A stretch of DNA of 64,000 nt from Endothia cerciana (lineage: Eukaryota > Ascomycota > Sordariomycetes > Diaporthales > Cryphonectriaceae), in contig JALRMH010000056.1 of NCBI GenBank assembly GCA_026119935.1, positions 124,001 to 188,000 on the forward strand. The letters are read 5' to 3'. The position numbers were made by a program, and so were the translations under genes. The stretch's first letter is position 1. Every line of letters starts with the position of its first letter. Positions 1 through 10,580 of this stretch are shown piece by piece. Under the pieces are notes generated by a model. It saw only the letters and a program-made list of their open reading frames with translations. It was not told the origin of the DNA and searched no databases.

Positions 1-551
1 TGGATATCATTCTGATGCGCTTCGAACAGGAACTCTTCGACAACAACCACCGCATAGTAACGCAGAAAGGTGGCGCCAGCGGCCGCTTCACCTTCACCGC
101 AGCCGAGGCCGGCGACCACAAGATCTGCTTCACCCCCTCGTCCGACAGCGGCAAGACAGCCTGGCTTAGCACCTCCAATCCCAACGGCGGCATCAAGCTG
201 ACCCTCGACATGACCATCGGCGAGACCAGCGTGATCGAGAGCTCCGACAAGGACAAGCTGGAGGACATCCAATCGAGGGTTAAGGACCTGAACTCGCGAC
301 TGCAAGATATTCGCAGGGAGCAGGTCTTCCAGAGGGTACGCCCTGCCCGGCTCATATGGCAGGCTTGCAAGTATGGCTGTCAATGGCTAACTTGGGAACA
401 GGAACGAGAGGCCGAGTTCCGCGATCAGTCCGAAGCTACGAACTCCCGCGTGGTCCGATGGATGCTGATCCAGCTGGTCGTCCTTGGCGGTACCTGCGCA
501 TGGCAACTGTCTCACCTACGGTCATTCTTCATCAAGCAGAAGCTTACTTGA
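1..551 (+). CDS. p24 (emp24/gp25L) family cargo receptor, Erp1/5/6-like; 5' end cut by window edge
   Basis: This is the C-terminal part of a p24-family type I membrane protein, which cycles between ER and Golgi in COPII/COPI vesicles and helps select cargo such as GPI-anchored proteins. Visible parts are a GOLD-domain region with the family-like FTFTAAEAGDHKICF stretch, a coiled-coil segment (KDKLEDIQSRVKDLNSRLQDIRRE), the lumenal-juxtamembrane EREAEFRDQSEATNSR motif, one membrane span (MLIQLVVLGGTCAWQL) and a short tail ending KQKLT. The tail fits the KxKxx COPI-retrieval signal. A 66-nt intron at 336-401 (GTACGC...CTAAC...ACAG) is in frame and free of stops, so an uncorrected reading runs straight through it. 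The ATG at 15 is internal: the reading frame is open to the window edge and no signal peptide is visible, so the true start lies upstream. Assignment to the alpha (Erp1/5/6) class rests on the C-terminal resemblance and is inferred. Confidence 0.88.
   Translation, partial: DIILMRFEQELFDNNHRIVTQKGGASGRFTFTAAEAGDHKICFTPSSDSGKTAWLSTSNPNGGIKLTLDMTIGETSVIESSDKDKLEDIQSRVKDLNSRLQDIRREQVFQRVRPARLIWQACKYGCQWLTWEQEREAEFRDQSEATNSRVVRWMLIQLVVLGGTCAWQLSHLRSFFIKQKLT
336..401 (+). other. In-frame intron in the p24 gene
   Basis: Donor GTACGC, branch-like GGCTAAC and acceptor AACAG bound 66 nt (22 codons) with no stop codon. Family continuity supports removal: the coiled coil passes directly into EREAEFRDQ when the intron is spliced out. 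Confidence 0.75.
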
Positions 552-1110
552 GGCCTTTGGGTGTTGTATTTGTGATGAAGCGGAACACGTGTTATGGGAT
601 AGAACTAGGAACCGGACGGGAATCTGCGTATCTCATGAAAAGGCGTTAGTCTACCAGCCTTTGGTTGAGATGATATACCTATGGATATGCACGTTTCGGG
701 AGACGATCATACCAGATCGAGTGAGTTGCAGAAAAATGGGAAGACCCCAGTGAGAGCATTTTGCTATGGATGATCTTTGTTCTGGTTCCCCGCTCAGTGT
801 GCCTTACATATCACGGAAAGGAACGGTGGTTCATGATACCTTTCATCAGTATCAACATCTTTGACTGCTCTCTTGAGAATACCTGCTAATGATGTAGGAC
901 CGCGGCTGACCGTTCTCTCCGGTACAATGCATAACCACCTACTTGGTTAGTTATACCGCTGCACGTCCCAATGGGCCCGGATGCGAGACCTACCACGCGG
1001 CTGCCCTGGTCGAAAAGACACATCAGCCCACGTCAAATATATCTCTCCCCGTCCACCGATCCCCAGGGTGACCAAACAACACTGCTGTACCTTACTTTTT
1101 ACCCCGATGA
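552..1110. other. Intergenic region, convergent gene ends
   Basis: About 560 nt lie between the stop of the p24 gene and the stop of the minus-strand gene at 1111. I see no coding signal, RNA gene or repeat here; it should hold the two 3' untranslated regions. Confidence 0.6.
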
Positions 1111-2496
1111 CTATGTCCCTGAGCTACCGTGGTCTCGATGGTGGTGGCTTGAACCACCACCCTTATGGCCACGACTCCCTTTGGCAGACTTTGGGCCGCG
1201 CCCATGCGCACAGGGGGAGGTCCCAGACGAGGAGTCCACGACTGAAGGCCGAGATGACAAGCTACTGCTCCCGTAGCCTGCAGTCACTGGGCCTCCATGA
1301 CCGAAAGAGCCCGGCTGTGGGGCTCCTGCGAAGGGCCCCCGCGCGCCAGGTAAGCTGAAGGTTTGGCTCGTCGGCGGTGCCGGATAGGAGGAAGATCCAG
1401 CCGAAGAGACCGAAGCCGCGGCTTCGCCTCCCGCGCCTTGACCTGCGGAATCGTTCCAGAAACATCTCCCTGCTTTGCCTTCGGGCAGGACTATGTATCT
1501 AGGGGCCCCTGGACGGCAATGGAGAGCCAACAGGCCCTCCAGGATGCGTCTGCGCTGCTTGAAAGAGCGGCTGGTCAACCGTATTGTGGGGTGTGGGAGC
1601 TTCAGTAGATCACCAATCTGATGTTGGCTGAGTTCCATATTGACTGCTTCCCTGATCATGTCATCCTCTTCTTGCGTGAACCGCAGGTATCTATCGATGC
1701 GCTTCTGAATGTCTTTTTCGAAGATGGCATCTTTAGCTTTGAGTGACCGCCCATAGGTGAAATGAAAGTCCTTGGCCATCTGACTAGGCACCATTCCCCT
1801 GTTGTAGAGCTCGATAACTGCCATATCATCCTCATAAGTGAAGTGAGGTGCCGTGATATGGTTGTCCGCCCCTCTTCCCTCGAGCAACCGCAATCGGACA
1901 TTCACCTCGGCTTCCCTCAGGTCGAGGTGCTTCGCTATCTCGCTGATAGGTATATTCCTGGTTCTCGAGCGCTTGAGGAAGGCTCTTATTTCGGCTGGAA
2001 AATGGTGGAGATACATGAGATATTCGGCATTCGAATGTGTTATCTTTCTCCGACCGGCGGCGGCCTGAGTGTCGCTTGTTTGATTAGCAACTTGTTCGAA
2101 CACCGATGCTGTCTCTGGCAAGGGCGTCGGGAAGTCGAGGTTGACGTCCCCGTCGTCAAAGCCAAGCATATTTAACGTGTCTTCGTGACTCATCCAAGGT
2201 GATGGGTCTTTCGGGCTTGTTACATTCTCGGCTATGCCCGAAGCTTGGGAAAGCTCAGTGGTACCCAGTGCTTCTCTTGTCGGCCGACTCATATCGTCAT
2301 CGGTGTTTCTTGAGATTTCGCGATGTGCCTGGTCCGTCTCATTCGAATCCAGAGGCTCCGGGGCTGGAAATGTCTGCCAATAATTGCTATATCGATCCTC
2401 TTCCAAGAATTTTTCCAGGAGATCAAGAGAATGGTGGATCGGGTCGTTGACATTGTCGTCCTCGAACCCCGTCTGGGGGATCCCCCATCTTCTCAT
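1111..2496 (-). CDS. Hypothetical protein with tandem helix-turn-helix-like segments
   Basis: A 461-residue open frame without an obvious intron. I do not recognise the family. Residues 1 to about 150 are acidic and low in complexity. The middle (about 160-320) is rich in Lys and Arg and holds two or three short helix-turn-helix-like stretches: ISEIAKHLDLREAEVNVRLR, then DDMAVIELYNRGMVPSQMAK, then SQHQIGDLLKLPHPTIRL. Their spacing recalls repeated Myb/SANT or homeodomain-like units. The last 120 residues are Gly/Ser/His-rich and probably disordered. This layout would suit a fungal DNA-binding or chromatin protein, but that is inference. The start at 2496 is the first in-frame ATG before the acidic region. 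Expression is not proven, and the C-terminal low-complexity part could be misread if an intron was missed. Confidence 0.6.
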   Translation of the reverse strand: MRRWGIPQTGFEDDNVNDPIHHSLDLLEKFLEEDRYSNYWQTFPAPEPLDSNETDQAHREISRNTDDDMSRPTREALGTTELSQASGIAENVTSPKDPSPWMSHEDTLNMLGFDDGDVNLDFPTPLPETASVFEQVANQTSDTQAAAGRRKITHSNAEYLMYLHHFPAEIRAFLKRSRTRNIPISEIAKHLDLREAEVNVRLRLLEGRGADNHITAPHFTYEDDMAVIELYNRGMVPSQMAKDFHFTYGRSLKAKDAIFEKDIQKRIDRYLRFTQEEDDMIREAVNMELSQHQIGDLLKLPHPTIRLTSRSFKQRRRILEGLLALHCRPGAPRYIVLPEGKAGRCFWNDSAGQGAGGEAAASVSSAGSSSYPAPPTSQTFSLPGARGPFAGAPQPGSFGHGGPVTAGYGSSSLSSRPSVVDSSSGTSPCAHGRGPKSAKGSRGHKGGGSSHHHRDHGSSGT

Positions 2497-5400
2497 GTTG
2501 CGGTGAGTCCGAGGGTTTAGAGAGACCTGTGGACGTTCGGTGGTATTTGGATAGAGACGTCTGCGTAAACGTACGCTATGTCTGGTCTGGTACCTTCAGG
2601 TGGGCTATCTGTTGTGATATGTTTCATTTGCGTAGTGTGAGGTTGGAGAATGGGCCATACCATTGCCAGAAGACAGAACGGATATATGAATATATATACA
2701 TATGTGTGTCTAGTGAGAGTAAGTTATAATAAGTGACTCGCAATCGTCTAATCGCATCGCATACTACGAAGGCCCGAACACTTTTCGTCACTCATAGCCA
2801 ATACGATCTCTACATTTTGCGAATCACTCTCGAGGATCTATCACTCTCGAGAGCCTACTAGCTGCCGGTTGAACTGGGCTGCACTCCTGTTGCCGGATTG
2901 GCATCATTTTCCAAGTGTCGTCAAACACGCCGGCACCAGGTCACTTGGCACCCTGAAGCGTGCGCGAGAACAAGATGACCAGATTGTGAGTGACTCCTGA
3001 AGTCGCTTGAGGCCTTTTGAGGCCAGCCTCCGGGATGCGGAAGTGGAAGTAGTTATATTGCTTTCCCAGTGATCGTACGTGTGGGAGGCAGTCGGTCAGT
3101 CGCCTGGCCTGCGAGCGGTGGTCGCTACGGACTAGAAGCATTCGCAGGGTACCGTGAGCTTCCCCGGGGACAGAAAAAGAAGCCAAGGCCGTCTATTGTT
3201 CAACTCAACTGCGTGCTAAGTCCGGTTCGCTTATATGCAGCGTTTGCCCCACGGACGACGAGCGTCTCCAGCGAGCGCCGCTGGGCAGAAGATGGCATGC
3301 CGCATCCCAAAGTTGTTTCGTGCTGGCCCGCGGACTGACGTACTCGTCCTAGAAGGTATAAGTCAGCTGCTCCAGGGCCTTGGGCAGCCAGGGAAGATCA
3401 TCCAGGCCGGGGGGCCAGGTGTGAGCACTGAGCAGAGTGAACACTGAAGGTCAAGTCTGGTACTGCCGACTTGCCGTACCACTCTTGCGTTGCCTGACGA
3501 CTGATATAAGGGGTGGGGTGCCGAGTGCCGTTGACCATGGATCCACGAGCATGTCCTACAATAAGGTGTGCAGCAAAAAAAACAAGAGACTTTCCTTGCC
3601 TCCAACCTCCCCCCCCCCCCCCGGGGATCCTTTTCTCTCCAGGTCTTTTCCCCAGGGATACAAATATTGGTAGGACGCCACAGGAGATTGAACCTTAGAG
3701 GAGATCATTCGACAGCAGCGATCGTCCCATATGGATCACCAGGTTTGACAGATATTGAAACACTACCCCCCAATATTAGCAAGCCATTTTCTTGATGCTC
3801 GGAGACGCAGTGGCACAGCTGCCGTTGACAATGCGCGCTGGCGGCTGCGCGGCTAACGAAGCGAGATGACAGCCCCGAGGCGCCCTCCAGGCTCCGCGGG
3901 CTGTCGAGTCCCTACCGGCGGCTATTCAATGGAAGGGTTTGCGGGGTCCCTGTTTCTGTGGTTTGCATATTCTCATCTCACGCTCCCAAGTCATTGTGCT
4001 GATTAGCCGCGCTGGTCGCTGGCTCTTTAATTCACGCGGCTCCCTGCCTCGTTCGTGACCGGGCACTTGGGTAGATGTCCTGTGGCCAACACGCGTCTCA
4101 GCTCAGCTTGGCCAGGTTCTGCCATCTCAGGAGGCGGCGGGAGAACACACAAGATGCCTTGGCAGCCACGCCAGGCGCGGGTCGTCCTGCTGCGGCCACA
4201 CGTGCAGACCATCACCGGGACGATGGCGCTGCAGCGCCTCTGCCTGTGCCTGCGGCCTGTGGGAAGGTCAAGCTTATTCTCGTACCATGTGCCGCCGTGG
4301 GTGCATCCCGACCTCGGAACGGCCAGCTGGCCAGGTCTGAAAGGCGGAAAAAGGACCCGGGGGCCGAGGGCGGTCGTGATTGGCAACGTCAAGAAGCCAG
4401 CAGATGAGTCTCATCTGCGCGCGCGGGGGGGGGGGGGGCGCCTATGTTTTGGTCACTTTCCATGCGGTGTCACCCGAAAAACAGGATGCGTGCACTGGGC
4501 GAGGTGGCATAAATGTACAGCACCGGCCAGCACGTTGAGGAGGAGGAGTCGTCACGAGCACCGGCCCCTTACCAGTCAGCCGCCGGTCCTCTCTCCCGTC
4601 CCAAGAGAAAAGTTCTTGACCTGGAAGACTCGAGATGAAACCCGTGGACAAGCGTGACGCGCCTCGGCCTGAAAGGATTCGAACGACTTTACCGTGTCAG
4701 GCTGTAACCTGGCGCCAGAGACGCCATGAGGAGCCACACCGTTCACGGGCATCAATCTCGCGCCCCCGGTCCTCGGTTGGAGGGTCCCATCTCGGCCCAT
4801 CTCGGTACGGAGATGGGATGGGGTTGGGCAAATGGTGGTCATCTATTAGCGCTCTGCCAGGCTGTCTTGCATCAGTGCGTTGCAGTGTACGGTGCAGCAC
4901 CCGTGCGGTGCGATTGTATGGAGTCGCAGCGTCATGCAGGCCGGGCGAGGGCTGGGGTGAGCGTGAGGGCGAGCGTGAGGCGTTGTTATGTCGGTACATT
5001 AGCCTGGCATGCCTGAGCTGTCCCATGGTGTGGATATCTGAGCTCAGGGTCCTCCTCACTATGCAGATTCGGTAGCAGGGAATCCTTCGGGTGGACATTC
5101 TGAAGATAGGCTCCCAGAGAAAGTGTCGCCTCCTTTTCCGGGGCTTCTCTTCCCTTTCCTCTCGTCTTCTCTTCCTTCCGTCCCCATCCCCCTCAACGCG
5201 ATCCGTCGCCAAATTTGATGAGGTTGGAGGATGGGTCCCTTCCCTTCCCTCCATTCACCTCATGTAGGCCCCACCCCAGCGGACCCCGTTTGGTTTTGCT
5301 GAGGATCCACGGGCTGGCCGTGCTGAGACTGGCTTCAGCGTTACCAAAATACAGGCCCTGGGATCTTTATCAGCAGGCGGCCTGTTAATTCTCGGCCTGG

Positions 5401-6640
5401 TCCTGTTAGTGGGCGCCGCAAACCTGGGTGGGCTGCTGACCTCCGTTTGGCCCTGTTGCCCCTGGCACCCCTGGCGCCCCAGGCAGTCTCTGGGGAGTTC
5501 TGGCCCGATGGAGGCCTGTGCCCCGGGCGGTTCTATGGGGCCCGGGGGGAGCCTCGTTGCACTCGGATGTCTCAATTGGGGGGGGGGGGGGGCTAACCCT
5601 GCCCGTGCCTGTCCCGTAGTGCGATACTGGCCCGTAATGCCCTGTCGATGCCCTGGACCTTTCCCACTGGATGCTGCCCGCCCCTGCCCGCACCTGTGCC
5701 CCTGCACCAAGGTTGGACCGACTTCTTCTCTTCCCTCCTTTTCCTGATCCCCTTTCCCACCTCGCCATACGCCTTACCTTCGCACCGCGGGCAGACAGTT
5801 CAGTCGACTGCACAGCACGGCTCCTCGAGCACACGTCAAGAACATCGAGGCCAGCAGTGCCAGTGGTCCTAGTCGAGTTCAAGCCACAGCCAAGGCCCAG
5901 TCACGAGGTCAATCACGGGCCAGACAGACAGGAACCAGAAGAGAAGGAGAAGGAAGAAAAAAGAGGCAGTGCAGCTATCAAAACCTCGACCTGGGCCTAG
6001 ACCTGCTTACGCCTAGCCTGAAGTGCGCCTACCTAGCCTTCCCGTCTGCCCTGCCTGCATCCCGTATCCGCTTCGACCGTCCACCGTCGTCCAGTCCGGC
6101 CCAGCTCTCGACTTCTCTCGTCACGTCCAGGCCCGACAAACCCACTGGCGATCCAGGGAGGCGTGTCCCTCTCACCTCCAGTCAGTTGGCCAGCCCGACA
6201 ACCTCCCTTTTCAGGCCAAGGCCCAAGGTCAAACAAAGGTCGGCGTCCCATCTCCGTCCAGGTGCAGAAAACGTCAACTCCCTCCTCCCTGCGGCGATTG
6301 CGATTGATTGGATCTGCTGCTGTGGTTTTTCATCCTCACCGGCGGCTCAGTCCTATGCCAGTATTCTAAGGCCTCCTCCCTCCCTCCCGTCTTTGTTTTC
6401 CTCCCGTCTGCATTCCATCGGCGGCACAGCACAGCAGAGCCGGCGAGATAACGGTGCCACACACAAACAATACAGTTCAGCATTTGATCCTTCAGCACCA
6501 TCGAACCAGATCACTCCGACAACACAGCCTCGGACTAGATACGGCCCCCAATTCGGATCTCGGACAGGTTCCCACCTCTGCTGTGGCCACCGTCCAGGCA
6601 GCCCATTTTGCCGCAGAGCCAGAGACGACGCAACGCGACG
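2497..6640. other. Long intergenic block without a recognisable gene
   Basis: About 4.1 kb upstream of the casein kinase gene. Many open frames of 60-200 codons exist on both strands, but they overlap one another, are low in complexity and resemble no family I know. The stretch 4.0-6.0 kb is GC-rich, and such frames are expected there by chance. Homopolymer runs occur at 3609-3622 (C14), 4425-4438 (G14) and 5578-5592 (G15). The sequence around 2680-2750 is AT-richer. I see no RNA gene. Confidence 0.5.
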
Positions 6641-7042
6641 TTTCGCCTCCCCCCCCCCCCCCGCCTCTGTCCCGGCTTCTAGAACCCAGGTATGTACCTC
6701 CGGATGGGCGAGTAAGGTGGCTCGCCTCCCCCATCAGCTCTGCCCAGTCAAGGGGCAGGCACCAAACCCTTCACCAGACCCTTACCACCTTGCAGTCAGC
6801 ATTGTGCTGCCGCCTCCTCTCCCGCCGCCCTCCCCTCCCCCCAAAGGGCGCCCCGTACCCAACCATATTCATACGGGGGTCCCCCATCCATGCTCGTACA
6901 GCACCTGTCATCTCCAGCTGCGCCGTAGCCCATCTGCCTCCTGGTCTGTTTTGGCCCGGATCGGCTCTCTCCTCTCATATCTCTCCACATCCCTCCTCCC
7001 AGTCCTGAATTACACACATCCGACACACATACACACGCACAC

Positions 7043-7077
<35 letters not shown>

Positions 7078-7371
7078 ACCCTCTGCAGGGCCGTCGAGAG
7101 TCTATCTCGACGTCTTGTCCCCGCGGCGCTGGAGTGACGCGCATCATCAGCTACCCGCCTACCGGAGCATGACCGACGTCGCCCTGCTGACCGCCTCCTC
7201 TGGGTTCATCTAGGTCTCCAGCCCCCCGGCCTGGTAATTTAGCATTCCGAAAATTGCTAAACCCTTCATCGTCGCTTGTCGTCCTGTCTTCCTCGACTCA
7301 GCTTTCCGACACCCTTGTTCCACGGACCGACCGTCTGCACGCGTCCTTGCAGGACCGTCAATCCCGCCATA
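6641..7371 (+). promoter_or_regulatory. Pyrimidine-rich leader of the casein kinase gene, with a possible 5' UTR intron
   Basis: The 700 nt before the kinase ATG are strongly C/T-rich, as expected for a leader of a highly expressed fungal gene. A C14 run lies at 6649-6662 and a (CA)n tract at about 7021-7076. A GTATGT donor at 6690 and a CTCTGCAG acceptor ending at 7088 could bound a 399-nt leader intron containing the CA repeat. There is no RNA evidence for this intron. Confidence 0.4.
7021..7076. repeat. (CA)n microsatellite
   Basis: Alternating CA/AC tract, slightly imperfect at its left end and nearly perfect from about 7043 to 7075. It lies in the leader of the casein kinase gene and is likely length-polymorphic. 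Confidence 0.9.
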
Positions 7372-8988
7372 ATGGCTTCATCATCATCAAATGTCGTTGG
7401 CGTGCACTACAGGGTGGGGAAGAAGATTGGCGAGGGCTCATTCGGTGTCATCTTCGAGGGAACCAATCTGTTGAACAACCAGCAGGTTGCCATCAAATTC
7501 GTACGTCCCACGCGCGGCACCCCGACCTCTTCGACGGTCCGCTGCAGATGGCTCTCAGGACGGCCGGCTGATTGGTGTGCGATAGGAACCACGGAAGAGC
7601 GACGCTCCTCAATTGCGAGATGAGTACAGAACATACAAGATCCTCGTTGGCTGCCGTGAGTTCATCCTCGTATCCTTATATCGCTGCATCATAGCTAACA
7701 TCAGCGCCTCCCCCCCCCCCCCCAAACAGCCGGCATCCCAAACGTGTACTACTTCGGCCAGGAGGGCCTCCACAACATCCTCGTTATCGACCTGCTGGGC
7801 CCCTCGCTGGAAGATCTGTTTGATCACTGCGGCCGGAGGTTCTCGCTGAAGACCGTCATCCAGGTCGCCAAACAGATGGTAAGCGGGCGTGGGCTTGCTT
7901 TGCTCAGCTGATTTTCCTGGCAGCCGTCGCTGTGATCGTGTGCTAATTGGGGGTGACAGCTTTCCCGTGTCCAAACCATCCATGAGAAGAACCTCATCTA
8001 CCGCGACATCAAGCCCGACAACTTTCTGATCAACAGGATCGACAAGGCCGTCGTCAACAGCGATAGGAGATCGATCAACCAGGTCCACGTCGTCGACTTC
8101 GGAATGGCGAAGCAGTATCGAGACCCCAAGACGAAGCAACACATCCCATACCGCGAGCGGAAATCCCTGTCAGGAACGGCTCGGTACATGAGTATCAACA
8201 CACATCTCGGGAGGGAGCAGTCGAGACGTGACGACCTTGAGGCCCTGGGCCATGTCTTCATGTACTTCCTCCGGGGTGGTCTGCCATGGCAAGGGCTGAA
8301 GGCTGCGACTAATAAGCAAAAGTACGAGAAGATTGGGGAGAAGAAGCAGACCACCCCGGTGGACGAGCTCTGTGCGGGCTTCCCGGTCCAGTTCAAGGAG
8401 TATCTGGAGTATGTGCGCAACCTCGGATTCGAAGAGACACCCGACTACGAACACATGCGAGGCCTGTTCACGCAGGCGGCGCAGAAGGAAGGAATCGAGG
8501 AGGACAACAAGTATGATTGGGATCATATCATCGACAAGTTATTGGAGAGCAAGTACGGCCGTGGCACGACGCAACTCCGCAACCCGGAGCAGAGGCCTGG
8601 CCCGTCCAACATGGAGGTCTATGGCCACTCGCGAGGCGGCAACACGACACCCCACCTGTCGGACCCCCGGATGACACGCCTCACAGCGGACCGTTTAAAC
8701 GCCGCACAACCCCCGCCACCTTCTCCGATCAAGCAAGGCCCGAAAGATCGGCGAAACGGCCCAGACCGCTTGATGATGTCGCCCCGTTCCGGAGCCGGGG
8801 GTCTCCGTGACATGGCAACGCCGACGGGCTCTACGCAGGCCCAGTTCCAGGCCAGTACCCAGAACCTGCCAAAGCCGATGAATTCGACACAGGCGATGAA
8901 CCAGCCAACACCAACCACAGGCCGGCAGCCTGAACAACAGCAGCCGACGGGCTTCCAGAAGGTCATGAAGGCCCTGTGCTGTGGCTAG
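7372..8988 (+). CDS. Casein kinase I, Yck1/Yck2 type (membrane-anchored)
   Basis: Serine/threonine kinase of the CK1 family. The close match to the Yck branch (VGVHYRVGKKIGEGSFGVIF, then LIYRDIKPDN) separates it from the Hrr25 branch. Four exons: 7372-7500, 7586-7655, 7730-7878 and 7960-8988, giving 458 residues. Visible elements are the Gly loop (about 20-26), VAIK Lys42, catalytic YRD Asp132, DFG Asp162 and the CK1-specific SGTARYMSINTHLG activation segment. The tail after about residue 315 is Pro/Gln-rich and ends in CCG. A C-terminal Cys pair is the known palmitoylation site of Yck kinases and predicts plasma-membrane attachment, where Yck kinases act in glucose sensing, endocytosis and morphogenesis. 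Intron 2 has a C14 run six nt before its acceptor. The ATG at 7372 starts the conserved N terminus; an earlier in-frame ATG at 7276 lies in the leader. Confidence 0.95.
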
Positions 8989-9645
8989 GCACCCGGCCTC
9001 GGCCGCTGTGGTCCATCATCCAGCTCCTGATCCCTCCTACGGAGGGTTATAATTTGTTGGCTCCGGCCACTCCTGGCCCGGGAGGAATGGGTGCCTGCCA
9101 GCCTTGCTCGTTGCGGGGACTGGTTGGTCAGGATTCTTAAAAACCATCATCCGAGGGGGATTCATCTTCGGCACGATCCGGTATTTTTCGATTATAGAGG
9201 CATTCTCATGACTTTACGCTCGCTCACATATCCCGGTTTTCTCCATATACGTATGCATTTGCGGACCTCCTGGTCCCTCCTAATCGACTCCCCCCCCCCC
9301 CCTTCCTTCCTCCTAATGACGCCTTCCGCCTCCATTGAATTGACCCTCGAATGACCGGCCGTGAACCTCGATGCTTCGATGACGAGGAGTATGGATCAGC
9401 ACTGACTTGTCCGTCGGCTCTTCCGACAGCGACGAACCCGCTGGCGACCGGCCATTCGGAGCCTCGCAGCTCGTCCCCAGGTAGCAGGAGGGCTTTCACG
9501 ATTCGCCGGCGGCCGTCGGTGAATGTGATGCCAGGCGAGTGCTGCTTTCGCCAGTATGGGAATTCGCAGCTGCGATGGGCGGTGCTATGGCCAATAAGTT
9601 CTGCCTCCCACTATAATCCCGAGCTCCGCTCTACACACGAACGAA

Positions 9646-9686
<41 letters not shown>

Positions 9687-9705
9687 GTGTGTGTGTGTGT
9701 GTGTG
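9646..9705. repeat. (GA)n-(TG)n composite microsatellite
   Basis: A GA tract of about 17 units runs directly into a TG tract of about 11 units. It lies downstream of the casein kinase gene. Confidence 0.9.
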
Positions 9706-9979
9706 AGCACGTTACCTAGAACAACGTGGAAAGTTTTGACTCCGGGCGCGGTCTCGGCAGCCCGGTACTATTCTCTCTCCTGAGATGGATGGTGGATGAC
9801 GACGGTTATTTATTCTTATTTTCTCTTGCTGCCGGAGTCTGGAATAGCATAGGAGTTGTTTTTTATTATTATATTTTTTCCTTTTTTTCCCGTGCAGAAC
9901 TACGATCATCGGCACGGCGGATGGAGCGCATACTGGCAAGGGATGGAGTTGGAGCGACACCCAACGACGGAGGGGATTG

Positions 9980-9988
9980 GGGGTGTGG

Positions 9989-10042
<54 letters not shown>

Positions 10043-10066
10043 CAGACACAGACACAGACAGAGAGA
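9980..10066. repeat. (GT)n-(GA)n-(CAGA)n composite microsatellite
   Basis: A GT tract is followed by GA and then by CAGACA-type units. The order of the GT and GA blocks is the reverse of the tract 300 nt upstream. Confidence 0.9.
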
Positions 10067-10580
10067 GGAGGGGAGGGAGGGCGAGATAGACGGACGTGGC
10101 ACAAAATAGGAATCTAGGGAAAGCATTGAAAATCTCGCGCCGCCTCGCCTCACATGCTTTGCAGCTGCATGCCCGAGACGAGGTGGAGGGCGTTCAGGGC
10201 CGTGAGCTGGCGGGGATGTATGTAGGGTTACTACTCTTCCCTGATACCTCGTCCTGCTTGTCAAGCCGAAACAGCACGCTGTGAAAGAGACCAACAATAC
10301 GGGAGCTGGAGACACCACCAGCTTACATAACACAACGGCTCGGTCCGCCTGAGCCCCTGAACCCGCCCACGCCAGAAGGTCAACGTGCTGCCGAGTTACG
10401 GATGTACGCGGGCAGAGCTACTAAGTATGACCACCAAGGTCCTCAGCCGTGTCAGCGTACCGTGAACCGACCGCACCCTCCAGCACCCAAAAACCACCTG
10501 CGAGCACCACCTCTCCACCTCTCCACCTATCCTCCACCACAGCACCAACCCTCCCACAGCACGGTGCATGCAAGCCAGCC

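Larger units (their letters stand above)
8989..10580. other. Intergenic region with composite microsatellites
   Basis: About 1.6 kb between the kinase stop and the Tca17 start. The first part should be the kinase 3' UTR, including a C13 run at 9290-9302. No gene is recognisable. Two dinucleotide composites at 9646-9705 and 9980-10066 are annotated separately. The last 150 nt before 10581 are C/A-rich and look like a leader. Confidence 0.55.

Noticed and set aside
4660..4700. GTTCGAATCC on the minus strand, like a tRNA T-loop / B box
   Set aside because: The flanking bases do not pair as a T-stem and no acceptor or anticodon arm can be drawn.
2941..6307. Many open frames of 60-200 codons on both strands
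   Set aside because: They overlap each other, are low in complexity and GC-driven, and match no family I know.
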